From assembly GCA_902761755.1 (NCBI GenBank), contig CACWLP010000022.1, positions 1 through 63,013 on the forward strand: a stretch of DNA of 63,013 nt. The letters are read 5' to 3'. Both the position numbers and the translations under genes were made by a program. Below the pieces are notes generated by a model, which was given only the letters and a program-made list of their open reading frames with translations, searched no databases and was not told the DNA's origin. Shown in pieces: positions 35,268-44,019 of the stretch (position 1 is its first letter; each line of letters begins with the position of its first letter). The stretch is from an uncultured Eubacteriales bacterium (GTDB lineage: Bacteria; Bacillota; Clostridia; Christensenellales; Aristaeellaceae).

Positions 35268-37529
35268 ATGGCTACGAATCCCCAGGTGTCCCCCCAGGTC
35301 CGCGACGTGGCGGCCCGTATCCGTGAGCTGCGGGAAATCAGCGGCTACACCCCCGCCGAAATGGCCCGGATGACCGACGTCAGCGAGCAGACCTACCTCG
35401 ATTACGAAAACGCCCGGCTGGACCTGCCCTTCACCTTCCTGCACAAGTGCGCCCTGACCTTCAAGGTGGAAATGATCGACCTGATGGAAGGCCGCAGCGC
35501 GCTGCTGTCCTCCTACACCGTCACCCGCAAGGGCGCCGGCGAGGTCACCGCCCAGGAGCAGGGCATCGATATCCGCAACCTGGCCCCCATGTTCCGCCGC
35601 AAGATCTCGGAGCCTTATATCGTCCGCTATACCTATGATCCGTCCCTGCAGTCAAAGCCCATCCACACCACCACCCACTCCGGCCAGGAATTTGACTATG
35701 TGCTTTCCGGCACGCTGAAGGTGCGGGTGGGCCAGAACATCGAACTGCTCCGCGAGGGCGATTCCATTTACTACGATTCCGGCACGCCCCACGGCATGAT
35801 CGCCGCCGAAGGGCAGGACTGCGTGTTCCTGGCGGTGGTGCTGCCCGGCGAGGAAGTGGAAGAAAACCAGGTGATGGAAACCATCCGGGCCGCCCGCACC
35901 GCGGAGCACCTGGTGAGCGACGCCTTCTGCCATCCCGTGGAGGATGCGACCGGGGCGCTGAAAAGCATTTCCTTCACCGGGCTGGATACGTTCAATTTCG
36001 CCTTCGACATCGTGGACGGGCTGGCCGCCCAGAAGCCCGACGCCCTGGCCATGCTGCACCTGGACGAAAACAAACAGGAGCGGCGCTTCACCTTCCTGGA
36101 TATGAAAAAGCTCTCCGGCCGGGCGGCCAATTATTTCCGTTCCCTGGGCATCCGCAAGGGGGACAAGGTGCTGGTGGTGCTCCGCCGGCAGTATCATTTC
36201 TGGATCAGCATGCTGGCCCTGTGCAAGATCGGCGCCATCGCCATCCCGGCCACGGATCAGCTGCTGGCCCACGATTACGAATACCGCTTCAACAAAGCGG
36301 AGGTCAGCGCCGTGCTGTGCACCGCCCACGGCAAAGCCGCCGAGCATGTGGAAGAAGCCCTGCCTGTGAGCCCCTCGGTGAAAACCCTGATCCTCTGCGG
36401 CGGCAGCCGGGAGGGCTGGCACGATTTTGACAGCGAGTACACCGTCTTTTCCTCCTCCTTCCCCCGGGCGGAGGATACCGCCTGCGGCAGCCAGCCCATG
36501 GTGATGTTCTTCACCTCCGGCACCACCGGATACCCCAAGCTGGTGGCCCACAGCCACACCTACCCCCTGGGGCACTACATCACCGCCCGGTACTGGCACT
36601 GCGTGGAGCCGGGGCGGCTGCACCTCACCATTTCGGACACCGGCTGGGGCAAAGCCCTGTGGGGCAAGCTCTACGGCCAATGGCTGTGCGAAGCGCCGGT
36701 CTTCGTCTACGATTTCGACCGCTTCCACGCCGAGGACATCCTGCCCCTGTTCAAGCAATACGACATCACCACCTTCTGCGCCCCGCCCACCATGTACCGC
36801 ATGCTCATCAAGGAGGACCTGAGCAAGTACGATCTTTCCTCCATCCGCCACGCCACCGTGGCCGGGGAGGCGCTTAACCCCGAGGTGTTCTATCAGTTCC
36901 AGAAGGCCACCGGCCTTTCCCTCATGGAGGGCTTCGGCCAGACCGAATCCGTCCTCTCCATCGGCAACCTGGTGGGCATGACCCCCAAGGTGGGCTCCAT
37001 GGGCAAGCCCTCGCCCCTGTTCGACGTGGACATCGTGGACCCCCAGGGCAATCCCGTGCCCACCGGCGTGACCGGCGAGATCGTGGTGCACCTGGGGCCG
37101 GGTAAGCCCGCCTGCGGATTGTACCTGGGCTATCTGGGGCAGGACAATTCCCACCCCGACGGCCTCTACCACACCGGCGACACCGCCTGGCGGGACGAGG
37201 ACGGCTACTTCTGGTACGTGGGCCGGCTGGACGACGTAATCAAGTCCTCCGGCTACCGCATCGGGCCCTTTGAGATCGAGTCCGTCATCATGGAGCTGCC
37301 TTACGTGCTGGAGTGCGGCGTCAGCGCCGCTCCCGATCCCATCCGCGGCCAGGTGGTCAAGGCCAGCGTGGTGCTGGTGAAGGGCACCGAGCCCTCCGAC
37401 GCCCTGGCCAAGGAGATCCAGAACTACGTCAAGCAGCGCACCGCGCCCTATAAGTACCCCCGCATCGTGGTCTTCCGCACCGAGCTGCCCAAGACCATCA
37501 GCGGCAAGATCCAAAGGAATTTGCTGTAA
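35268..37529 (+). CDS. XRE HTH - cupin - AMP-dependent acyl-CoA synthetase fusion
   Basis: A 753-residue protein with three parts. Residues 12-66 are an XRE-type helix-turn-helix (IRELREISGYTPAEMARMTD). Residues 105-175 are a cupin (HSGQEFDYVLSGTLKV). Residues 215-750 are an AMP-forming acyl-CoA synthetase with the P-loop FFTSGTTGYPKLV, YHTGDTAW, SGYRIGPFEIE and the C-terminal catalytic lysine in PKTISGKIQR. It resembles acetyl/medium-chain or aryl ligases. The first two domains together look like a complete small regulator, so the enzyme may control its own gene or a related pathway. Expression depends on the T-box leader just upstream, linking it to amino-acid supply. Start after CGGAGGAAG. 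The substrate is unknown. Confidence 0.9.
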   Translation: MATNPQVSPQVRDVAARIRELREISGYTPAEMARMTDVSEQTYLDYENARLDLPFTFLHKCALTFKVEMIDLMEGRSALLSSYTVTRKGAGEVTAQEQGIDIRNLAPMFRRKISEPYIVRYTYDPSLQSKPIHTTTHSGQEFDYVLSGTLKVRVGQNIELLREGDSIYYDSGTPHGMIAAEGQDCVFLAVVLPGEEVEENQVMETIRAARTAEHLVSDAFCHPVEDATGALKSISFTGLDTFNFAFDIVDGLAAQKPDALAMLHLDENKQERRFTFLDMKKLSGRAANYFRSLGIRKGDKVLVVLRRQYHFWISMLALCKIGAIAIPATDQLLAHDYEYRFNKAEVSAVLCTAHGKAAEHVEEALPVSPSVKTLILCGGSREGWHDFDSEYTVFSSSFPRAEDTACGSQPMVMFFTSGTTGYPKLVAHSHTYPLGHYITARYWHCVEPGRLHLTISDTGWGKALWGKLYGQWLCEAPVFVYDFDRFHAEDILPLFKQYDITTFCAPPTMYRMLIKEDLSKYDLSSIRHATVAGEALNPEVFYQFQKATGLSLMEGFGQTESVLSIGNLVGMTPKVGSMGKPSPLFDVDIVDPQGNPVPTGVTGEIVVHLGPGKPACGLYLGYLGQDNSHPDGLYHTGDTAWRDEDGYFWYVGRLDDVIKSSGYRIGPFEIESVIMELPYVLECGVSAAPDPIRGQVVKASVVLVKGTEPSDALAKEIQNYVKQRTAPYKYPRIVVFRTELPKTISGKIQRNLL

Positions 37530-37540
37530 GGGACGAAGCT

Positions 37541-37815
37541 GGGGGGAACCGCTTTTTGAGGCCAAAAAGCGGTTCCCCCCAGGCCCCCTTCCGAAAAAGC
37601 GGTTTGGGGAGGGGGATATGTCTTTATCTATAGATACAGACGGGGGAGGGACGCTTTTTGAGGCCAAAAAGCGGTCCCCCCAGGCCCCCTTCCGAAAAAG
37701 CGGTTTGGGATGGGGATATGTCTATATTTTAGATCAGGTGTGAATACGGGCGGGGGAGGAGCGCTTTTTAAGGCCAAAATCGGTTCCCCCCCAGGCCCCC
37801 TTCACGAAAAAGCGG
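37541..37815 (+). repeat. tandem array of three palindrome-with-tail repeats (copies 2-4)
   Basis: Three units begin near 37541, 37642 and 37751 (period about 101-109 bases). Each has the palindrome (copy 2: GGGGGGAACCGCTTTTTG and its reverse complement), then AGGCCCCCTTCCGAAAAAGC and a GATATGTCT spacer. Copy 2 is perfect, copy 3 has lost some pairing and copy 4 is degraded. The array fills the 340-base gap after the ligase gene. Confidence 0.9.
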
Positions 37816-37869
37816 TCTGCCGCTGTTTTTCCGCAGGCAGGCAAACGGCGCAAGGAAAGGAGAATCGCC

Positions 37870-38421
37870 ATGCGCATCGAGGATATCCATTTTACCCTGA
37901 AGGACGGGCGGCAGGCGCTGCTGCGCAGCCCGCTGCCGGAGGATGTGCCCGGCACGCTGGAATACCTGGTGAAAAGCGCCGGGGAAACCGATTTCATCAT
38001 CCGCTATCCCGAGGAATGCGTGAAATACACCCCGGAGGGGGAAAAGGCGCTGTTTGAGCGCAAGAACGAATCCCCCAACGAGGCCATGATCGTATGCCTG
38101 GTGGAGGGAAAAATCGCCGGCAACTGCGAGATCGTGTTCTTCCCCCAGAAAAAATACAGCCACCGGGCCACCGTGGCCATCGCCCTGCTTCGGGATTACT
38201 GGAGCCAGGGCATCGGCACCCGCATGTTCCGGGAGCTGATCCGCATCGCGGAGGGCCGGGAAGGCCTTGTGCAGATGGAATTGGAATTTGCCGAGGGCAA
38301 CAGCCGGGCCCGGGCGCTGTATGAAAAAATGGGCTTCCGCATCGTGGGGCTGCGCCCCGACGCCATCCGCCTCAAGGACGGCACGCTGCTCAACGAGTAC
38401 ATCATGGTGCGCAAAATGTGA
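37870..38421 (+). CDS. GNAT family N-acetyltransferase
   Basis: A 183-residue GNAT protein. The acetyl-CoA-binding segment is RDYWSQGIGTRMFRELIRIA (Q/R-x-x-G-x-G/A type), and NSRARALYEKMGFRIVG is the typical C-terminal motif. VEGKIAGNCEIVFF and the following strand form the central sheet. It belongs to the group that acetylates amines or protein N-termini; the substrate is unknown. Start after AAAGGAGAATCGCC. Confidence 0.88.
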   Translation: MRIEDIHFTLKDGRQALLRSPLPEDVPGTLEYLVKSAGETDFIIRYPEECVKYTPEGEKALFERKNESPNEAMIVCLVEGKIAGNCEIVFFPQKKYSHRATVAIALLRDYWSQGIGTRMFRELIRIAEGREGLVQMELEFAEGNSRARALYEKMGFRIVGLRPDAIRLKDGTLLNEYIMVRKM

Positions 38422-38519
38422 AAATTCCGCAAAAAACCCCAAATCGGGCGCAACTGTGCTATAATGGCAGGGAAATAAAAATCCCTGCTTTTTTTGCGCC
38501 GAAGAAAGGATGATGGCCG

Positions 38520-39839
38520 ATGCCCCGCCCCGATCAGAGAATGCCGGACGAACTGCGCCCCTGCGAGATCATCCCCGATTTTGTGTCCACCGCCGACGGC
38601 AGCTGCCTGATCCGCTGCGGCGGTACCCGGGTCATCTGCACCGCCTCGGTGGAGGAGGGCGTGCCCCCCTTCCTGCGGGGAAAAGGCCTGGGGTGGCTCA
38701 CGGCGGAATACGCCATGCTCCCCGCGTCCACCGGCCGCCGCAAGCAAAGGGACGGCCTGAAAAAAGACGGCCGGGGGGTGGAGATCAGCCGGCTCATCGG
38801 CCGGGCGCTGCGCCAGGCGGTGGACCGCCGCTTCCTGGGCGAGCGCACCGTCACCGTGGACTGCGACGTATTGGAGGCCGACGGCGGCACCCGCACCGCC
38901 TCCATCACCGGCGGCTTCGTGGCCCTGTGCTGCGCCGTGGATAAGCTGATCCGGGAAGGAAAGCTGGCCGAATCCCCCGTGGTTCACCAGATCGCCGCCG
39001 TCAGCGCCGGCATCGTTTCGGACGTGCCCTGCCTGGACCTTTGCTACCTGGAGGACAGCGCTGCCCAGACGGACATGAATTTCGTAATGGACGAAAACGG
39101 CGCGTTCATCGAGCTGCAGGGCACCGGCGAGGGCCGGGCCTTCACCCGGGCGGAGCTGAATCAGATCCTGGCCTTGGGGGAAAAGGGCGTAAGGGAACTG
39201 CACGAAAAGCAGCGCGAAGCCCTGGGAGAGCGCGCCGCCCTGATCGCCCCCCGGCGCACCCTGGTGATCGCCAGCAACAACCCCCACAAGATCCGGGAGA
39301 TCTCCGATATGGTGGACGACAGGATGAACGTGATCTCCATGGCGGAGGCAGGCTTCACCGACGAGATCGACGAAAACGGCGCCACCTTTGAGGAAAACGC
39401 CCTGATCAAGGCCCGGGCCGTGACGAAGGCCACCGGGCTGTGCGCCCTGGGGGACGACAGCGGCCTTTCCGTGGACGCCCTGGACGGCGACCCCGGGGTG
39501 CATTCCGCCCGGTACTGCGGCCATCACGGGGACGACCGGGCCAACAACGACCTGCTGATCCAGAACATGGCCGACGTGCCCGCCGAAGACCGCACGGCCC
39601 AGTTCGTCTGCGCCATGGCCCTGTGCCTGCCCAACGGCGAAACCCACACCGTCCAGGGCAGCTGCCCCGGGGTGATCACCTTCGCCCCCCGGGGGGAGGG
39701 CGGCTTCGGCTACGACCCGTATTTTGAATATCTCAGCGGCGAAACCTTCGCCGAAATGGCCCAGGAAGAAAAGAACCGCATCAGCCACCGGGCCCAGGCC
39801 ATGCAGCTGATGCTGCCCTATCTGGAGGAACTGCCCTGA
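38520..39839 (+). CDS. rph-rdgB: RNase PH - XTP/dITP diphosphatase (RdgB/HAM1) fusion
   Basis: A 439-residue bifunctional protein. Residues 1-240 are RNase PH, the phosphorolytic 3'-5' exonuclease that matures tRNA ends ([49 protein letters not shown]). Residues 245-439 are the house-cleaning XTP/dITP pyrophosphatase ([47 protein letters not shown]). In many Firmicutes the two are adjacent genes; here they are one reading frame without a stop. The next gene, a YfcE-type phosphodiesterase, overlaps the stop (TGATG). Start with AAGG 11 bases upstream. Confidence 0.95.
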   Translation: MPRPDQRMPDELRPCEIIPDFVSTADGSCLIRCGGTRVICTASVEEGVPPFLRGKGLGWLTAEYAMLPASTGRRKQRDGLKKDGRGVEISRLIGRALRQAVDRRFLGERTVTVDCDVLEADGGTRTASITGGFVALCCAVDKLIREGKLAESPVVHQIAAVSAGIVSDVPCLDLCYLEDSAAQTDMNFVMDENGAFIELQGTGEGRAFTRAELNQILALGEKGVRELHEKQREALGERAALIAPRRTLVIASNNPHKIREISDMVDDRMNVISMAEAGFTDEIDENGATFEENALIKARAVTKATGLCALGDDSGLSVDALDGDPGVHSARYCGHHGDDRANNDLLIQNMADVPAEDRTAQFVCAMALCLPNGETHTVQGSCPGVITFAPRGEGGFGYDPYFEYLSGETFAEMAQEEKNRISHRAQAMQLMLPYLEELP

Positions 39840-40300
39840 TGCGTGTGTGCGTGCTGAGCGATTCCCATTATTTCACCGGACGGCTGAACACCATCCTGAT
39901 GAAAACGGCAGCGGAGGGCCCCATCGACGCCCTGATCCATCTGGGAGACGGATACGACGATCTGCGCGCCCTGGATACGCCCCTGCCCCCGGTATACCAG
40001 GTGGCGGGCAACTGCGATCTGTTCCGCAGCGACACGCGAAACATCATCGAGCTTTCCGGCGCGCGGCTTTTGCTCACCCACGGGCACTTTCAGCACGTGA
40101 AGAACGGCACGGACGAGCTGCTTGAAACGGCCCTGGAAGAAAACTGCCGCGCCGCCCTCTACGGCCATACCCACGTGCAGAAAATGGAGCGGCGGCAGGG
40201 CGTACTGCTGCTGAACCCCGGCGCGGCGGCAAGCGGCAGATACGCTATTATGCACATCGGTCCCGATGGGGCGGTGGAGGCGGAGCTGCGCTCCCTGTAA
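39839..40300 (+). CDS. YfcE/MJ0936-type metallophosphodiesterase
   Basis: A 153-residue phosphodiesterase. All metal-site motifs are present: LSDSHYF (DxH), HLGDGYDD (GD), VAGNCD (GNxD), LTHGHF and YGHTHVQ. It overlaps the rph-rdgB stop by one base, an arrangement common in Clostridia, so it is translated with it. The natural substrate of the family is uncertain. Confidence 0.93.
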   Translation: MRVCVLSDSHYFTGRLNTILMKTAAEGPIDALIHLGDGYDDLRALDTPLPPVYQVAGNCDLFRSDTRNIIELSGARLLLTHGHFQHVKNGTDELLETALEENCRAALYGHTHVQKMERRQGVLLLNPGAAASGRYAIMHIGPDGAVEAELRSL

Positions 40301-40318
40301 GCCGATCAGGAGAACAAA

Positions 40319-40843
40319 ATGGAGCTTGAAAAAAACGGCGTCCGCATCCGGAACGCCGAAAAGAAAGACGCGGCGCTGCTGGCCGCCTGGTGGAACGACG
40401 GAGCGGTGATGGCCCACGCCGGCTTTCCCCTGGGCCTGGGCACCTCCCCGGAGGCCGTGGCCGCGCAGCTGGAAAGTGACACCGACGATACCCGCCGCCG
40501 CCTGATCCTGGAATCCGACGGCCGGCCCGTAGGGGAAATGAGCTACCGCATCCTGAAAAACGGTGATGCCGAAATCGGCATCAAGATCTGCGAAATAGCC
40601 TATCAGGAACGGGGCCTGGGCCGGGCCGCCCTGCGGCTGCTGATCCGGGCGCTGCTGGACCGGGGGTGCGGCAGGATCGTGCTGGACACCAACCTGAACA
40701 ACAAACGCGCCCAGCACGTATACGAGCTGCTGGGTTTCCGGAAAACCGGCGTCCGGTACGATTCCTGGCGGGATCAGCTGGGAAAGATGCAGTCCGCGGT
40801 GGATTACGAGCTGACGGAAAGCGCCTTCCGGGAGAGGGACTGA
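40319..40843 (+). CDS. GNAT family N-acetyltransferase (RimJ/RimL type)
   Basis: A 174-residue acetyltransferase with the N-terminal RIRNAEKKDAALLAAWWND of the RimJ/RimL-like group, the acetyl-CoA loop CEIAYQERGLGRAALRLLI and the C-terminal LDTNLNNKRAQHVYELLGF. It lies 18 bases after the phosphodiesterase gene, with a GATCAGGAG site. Its C-terminal codons form one arm of the terminator. Confidence 0.88.
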   Translation: MELEKNGVRIRNAEKKDAALLAAWWNDGAVMAHAGFPLGLGTSPEAVAAQLESDTDDTRRRLILESDGRPVGEMSYRILKNGDAEIGIKICEIAYQERGLGRAALRLLIRALLDRGCGRIVLDTNLNNKRAQHVYELLGFRKTGVRYDSWRDQLGKMQSAVDYELTESAFRERD

Positions 40844-40877
40844 AGAAAAACCTCTCCGCCGGAAGGCGCTTTTTTTC
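40820..40877 (+). terminator. intrinsic terminator overlapping the acetyltransferase stop
   Basis: AGCGCCTTCCGG and GGAGAGG in the coding end pair with CCTCTCC and CCGGAAGGCGCT, followed by TTTTTTT. It closes the rph-rdgB operon. Confidence 0.85.
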
Positions 40878-40921
40878 TTGCTGTCGGTCGGGCCTCCCGC
40901 CGCGGCGGCCCGCTTTCCCGG

Positions 40922-41578
40922 TCAGTCCTGGATGGTGTCGATGGCCTGCTGGGTGCCCAGCACCAGCACGATATCCCCCGGCAAAAGAAGGAAATCTGCG
41001 TTCAGGGTGGTGATGGTCTGATCGCCCCGGCGCACGGCCAGCACGGTGACGCCCCAGTTCCGGCGGATATCCGCCTGCACCAGGGTTTTGTTCTGCCACT
41101 TTTCCGGCAGGTGCATTTCCGCCACCCGGGCGTCGCCGGAGAGGGTCATCAGATCCAGCATCTGGGGCATCACCAGGGCACGGGCCGCGCGCTGGCCCAT
41201 GTCCCTTTCCGGGAACACCACCCGGTCCACCCCCACTTTGGAGAGCACCTTGGCATGCAGATCGTCGCTGGCCTTGGCCACCACCAGGGGCACCCCGGCC
41301 TCCTTGCACAGCACGCTGATGAGAATGGAATCCCGCACGTTGGAGCCGATGGACACGATGGCCGCGTCGTAGCTCCCCGCATCCAGGGAGGAAAACACCT
41401 CGTCGTCCGTGGCGTCGGCCTGGACGGCCTGGGTCACATGAGGGGAGATCGCCTGCACCGCTTCCGCGTCGCTGTCCACAGCCAGCACCTCGTGGCCCAT
41501 TTCGCATAAGGACCGGGCCACCGCGGATCCGAACCGCCCCAGCCCCAGCACCAGGAATTGCTTTTTCTTTCCCTTCAT
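40922..41578 (-). CDS. ktrA: KtrA-type potassium uptake regulator (RCK)
   Basis: A 218-residue RCK protein: the Rossmann domain FLVLGLGRFGSAVARSLCEM at residue 7 and a TrkA-C domain at about 140-218. KtrA-type rings bind nucleotides and gate the KtrB channel encoded upstream. Start at 41578 with GGAGGG about 8 bases upstream. It lies 76 bases downstream of ktrB. Unlike the TrkA at 13.3 kb it has a single RCK unit. Confidence 0.93.
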   Translation of the reverse strand: MKGKKKQFLVLGLGRFGSAVARSLCEMGHEVLAVDSDAEAVQAISPHVTQAVQADATDDEVFSSLDAGSYDAAIVSIGSNVRDSILISVLCKEAGVPLVVAKASDDLHAKVLSKVGVDRVVFPERDMGQRAARALVMPQMLDLMTLSGDARVAEMHLPEKWQNKTLVQADIRRNWGVTVLAVRRGDQTITTLNADFLLLPGDIVLVLGTQQAIDTIQD

Positions 41579-41654
41579 GGTTTTCCCTCCGTCCTTGCTC
41601 TTGTCAGCGCCCGCCATGCCGGGGAGAAGGCTTCCCCGGCGGCCGCACGGCGGC

Positions 41655-43013
41655 TCATCCGATCATGATTTGCTCTTCGGGGTATTTGATCTGGTTGACG
41701 GCCTTGTTCTGCCGCTTGGCCAGGGCCACCGCCAGCGTCATGGGCCCCACCCGGCCCAGGAACATCATGGGCAGCAGGGTGATCCTGCTGGGCAGCGACA
41801 GGTTGGGCGACCCGATGGAGCTGACCCCCACCGTGGCCACCGCGGACGACGTTTCAAACAGAATATCCGACAGCGGATAGCGCCCGCCCTCGAACACCGT
41901 GATCAGCAGCGTGCCCAGGATCAGCATGCCCAGGGCGATGGCGGTCACCGCCAAAGCCCGCAGGGCGATGCCCGCCCCCAGCCGGCGCCTGGCGATATTC
42001 ACATCGTTTTCGCCCTTCACCACGCTCACCACCAGCAATATCACCGCGGCGACGGTGGTGGTCTTGATCCCGCCGCCGGTGGAGGCCGGGGAGGCGCCCA
42101 CCAGCATCAGCAGGCAGGAAAAGAACTTGCTCCCGTCGTTCATGGCGGAGAGATCCACGGAATTGAAGCCCGCCGTGCGCATGGTGACGGACTGGAAAAA
42201 GGCGTTGAGCGCGTTTTCCCCGGCGCCGCCGTTCAGCGTGCGGCCCTTTTCCATGGCGCCGTAGAACAGCGTGCCCGCCAGCAGCAGAACGCCCGTGGTG
42301 ACCAGCACGATCCTGGCGTGCAGGGACAGCGCCCGCCAGCCTTCCTTCTGCCGCACCGTTTCCAGGATCACCGAAAAGCCCAATCCCCCCAGGATGATGA
42401 GCCCCGCCACCGTCAGAAGCACCAGCGGATCCCGGGAAAAGGCGGTGAGGCTGGAAAAATGGCCCATCAGATCAAACCCCGCGTTGCAGAACGCGCTGAC
42501 CGCATGGAACAGGGAAAACCACAGCCCCTTGCCCCAGCCGTAGGCGGGCACGAAGCGCACGGCCAGGAGCGCCGCGCCGGTCAGCTCGATCCCCAGGGCC
42601 ATCAGGCCGTAGATCCGGCTCAGCTTCACCAGCCCCGCGGCGGAAGTGACGTTCATGGATTCCCGGATCAGCATCCGCCCCTTCAGGGAAAACCGATGCC
42701 CCAGCATGGACATGACCAGCGTGGCGAATACCATGAACCCCAGCCCGCCCACCTGGATCAGCACCAGCAGCACCGCCTGGCCGAAGGGCGAAAACGCCGT
42801 GGCCGTATCCACGGCCACCAGGCCCGTGACGCACACCGCGGAGGTGGCGGTGAACAGGCCGTTGAAATAGCCGATGCCGCGTCCGTTCCGGGCGGAAACG
42901 GGCAGCGAAAGCAGCGCCGATCCCACCAGGATCAGCGCCAAAAAGCCCAGGGCCAGCAAACGCTCGGGCCGCTGCAGCAGCTTTGCAAACCATTGCTTCG
43001 CTTTGGAACCCAT
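41655..43013 (-). CDS. ktrB: KtrB-type potassium channel subunit
   Basis: A 452-residue membrane protein of the TrkH/KtrB/TrkG family with four M1-P-M2 repeats. Filter segments include TSAVCVTGLVAVDTAT, AVSAFCNAGFDL, TMRTAGFNSVDL and SSAVATVGVSSIGS. The start at 43013 follows CCGGAGGAAGAAACG. With ktrA it makes a second K+ importer in the window besides trkAH. Confidence 0.94.
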   Translation of the reverse strand: MGSKAKQWFAKLLQRPERLLALGFLALILVGSALLSLPVSARNGRGIGYFNGLFTATSAVCVTGLVAVDTATAFSPFGQAVLLVLIQVGGLGFMVFATLVMSMLGHRFSLKGRMLIRESMNVTSAAGLVKLSRIYGLMALGIELTGAALLAVRFVPAYGWGKGLWFSLFHAVSAFCNAGFDLMGHFSSLTAFSRDPLVLLTVAGLIILGGLGFSVILETVRQKEGWRALSLHARIVLVTTGVLLLAGTLFYGAMEKGRTLNGGAGENALNAFFQSVTMRTAGFNSVDLSAMNDGSKFFSCLLMLVGASPASTGGGIKTTTVAAVILLVVSVVKGENDVNIARRRLGAGIALRALAVTAIALGMLILGTLLITVFEGGRYPLSDILFETSSAVATVGVSSIGSPNLSLPSRITLLPMMFLGRVGPMTLAVALAKRQNKAVNQIKYPEEQIMIG

Positions 43014-43074
43014 CGTTTCTTCCTCCGGCGCGCAATCGGCCGGGCGCCGTTTTTTCTTTGCCCGGCCGGAAAAA

Positions 43075-43103
43075 ATTATACCATGCGCGCAAACGCATTG
43101 CAA
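43075..43103 (-). promoter_or_regulatory. putative sigma-A promoter of ktrB-ktrA
   Basis: TTGCAA and TATAAT are 17 bases apart on the minus strand, 62 bases upstream of ktrB. The short leader has no room for a ydaO-type c-di-AMP riboswitch. Confidence 0.7.
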
Positions 43104-43169
43104 GCGGCAAAGCGCCCCGGGCAAGCGGGGGAAAAGGTGTAAAAATCTCTCTTCCCCGCGTGGGGATAT

Positions 43170-43197
43170 TTGCATTTTGAAGAAAAACAGGTATAAT
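43170..43197 (+). promoter_or_regulatory. putative sigma-A promoter for the exported protein at 43253
   Basis: TTGCAT and TATAAT are 16 bases apart, 56 bases upstream of the start. Confidence 0.6.
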
Positions 43198-43252
43198 GGG
43201 ATTACGCCCGTTCCATAAAACGGGACGGATCAATGAAGGAGGAAAAGGGAAC

Positions 43253-43927
43253 ATGAAACGCATCCTGTCGGTTTTTCTGGCGCTGGCCCTTTTGGCGATG
43301 GGCACGGTCTGCGCCCAGGCAGAGTATTACAGCGACACCGCGGTCACGGTGGGCGAAACAGTGATTTCCCCGGAGGAACTGGAGGCCGCCATGCGGCTGT
43401 ACCAGATCCAGGCGGCGCTGAGCGGCGCGGCCATGGACTATAATTACGACGTCAGGGATACCCTGAACATCATCGACGCCATGAGCAAGGTGCTCTTTGA
43501 TCTGGAATTGCAGGTGGTCATCCGCGCCCAGGCCGCGGAAAAGGGCGTGGACAAGCTGACCGCGGAGGAAGAAGCCGACGCCGCCGAGCGGGCCGAAAGC
43601 GCCTGGCAGGGCTATCGGGAAACCGCCATGAGCGACGCCGGCATGGCGCACCTGCCCGCCGTGGAATATACCCCCTCCACCAACCCGGATGAAACCGTGG
43701 AGAACTACTTCGCCGCCTGGGGGCTGACCAAGGACGCCCTGGTGCAGCAGGCCAAAGACGAGATCCTGCAGGAAAAGCTGATGCGGGCCTTCGCCGCGGA
43801 ATCGCCGGACACCGATAAGGAGGCGCTGCTGGACGCCTATACCGAATGGCTCCTGAGCTGCTGGGAGGAAGCTGGCGTGATCGAGGACACCATCGGCGTG
43901 GCCGAAGTGTGCCTGAACCTGAAATAA
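43253..43927 (+). CDS. exported SurA_N-like helical protein
   Basis: A 224-residue protein with a signal peptide (KRILSVFLALALLAMGTVCAQA, cleavage expected before EYYSD). The mature part resembles the N-terminal chaperone region of SurA/PrsA-type foldases (VTVGETVISPEELEAAMRLY, TLNIIDAMSKVLFDLELQ) but has no peptidyl-prolyl isomerase domain. It may be an exported chaperone-like protein. Start after GAAGGAGGAAAAGG; own promoter and terminator. Confidence 0.8.
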   Translation: MKRILSVFLALALLAMGTVCAQAEYYSDTAVTVGETVISPEELEAAMRLYQIQAALSGAAMDYNYDVRDTLNIIDAMSKVLFDLELQVVIRAQAAEKGVDKLTAEEEADAAERAESAWQGYRETAMSDAGMAHLPAVEYTPSTNPDETVENYFAAWGLTKDALVQQAKDEILQEKLMRAFAAESPDTDKEALLDAYTEWLLSCWEEAGVIEDTIGVAEVCLNLK

Positions 43928-43947
43928 AGCCGTTTCCCGGAAAACAG

Positions 43948-43988
43948 AAAACCGCCTTTGGTGCTGCCTGCGCCAAGGGCGGTTTTTT
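43948..43988 (+). terminator. intrinsic terminator between convergent genes
   Basis: AAAACCGCC and TTGG pair with CCAA and GGGCGGTTTT, followed by Ts. The A-run on the other side may let it also end the LRR lipoprotein transcript. Confidence 0.8.
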
Positions 43989-44019
43989 GTGCCCATCCGG
44001 CCTCCCGGCACGGGACGGT

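Noticed and set aside
37541-37815. Possible CRISPR array
   Set aside because: Three units with a period over 100 bases, palindromic and diverging, with similar instead of unique spacers, and no cas genes.
43014-43074. c-di-AMP (ydaO) riboswitch before ktrB
   Set aside because: The distance from the promoter to the start is too short for that structure.
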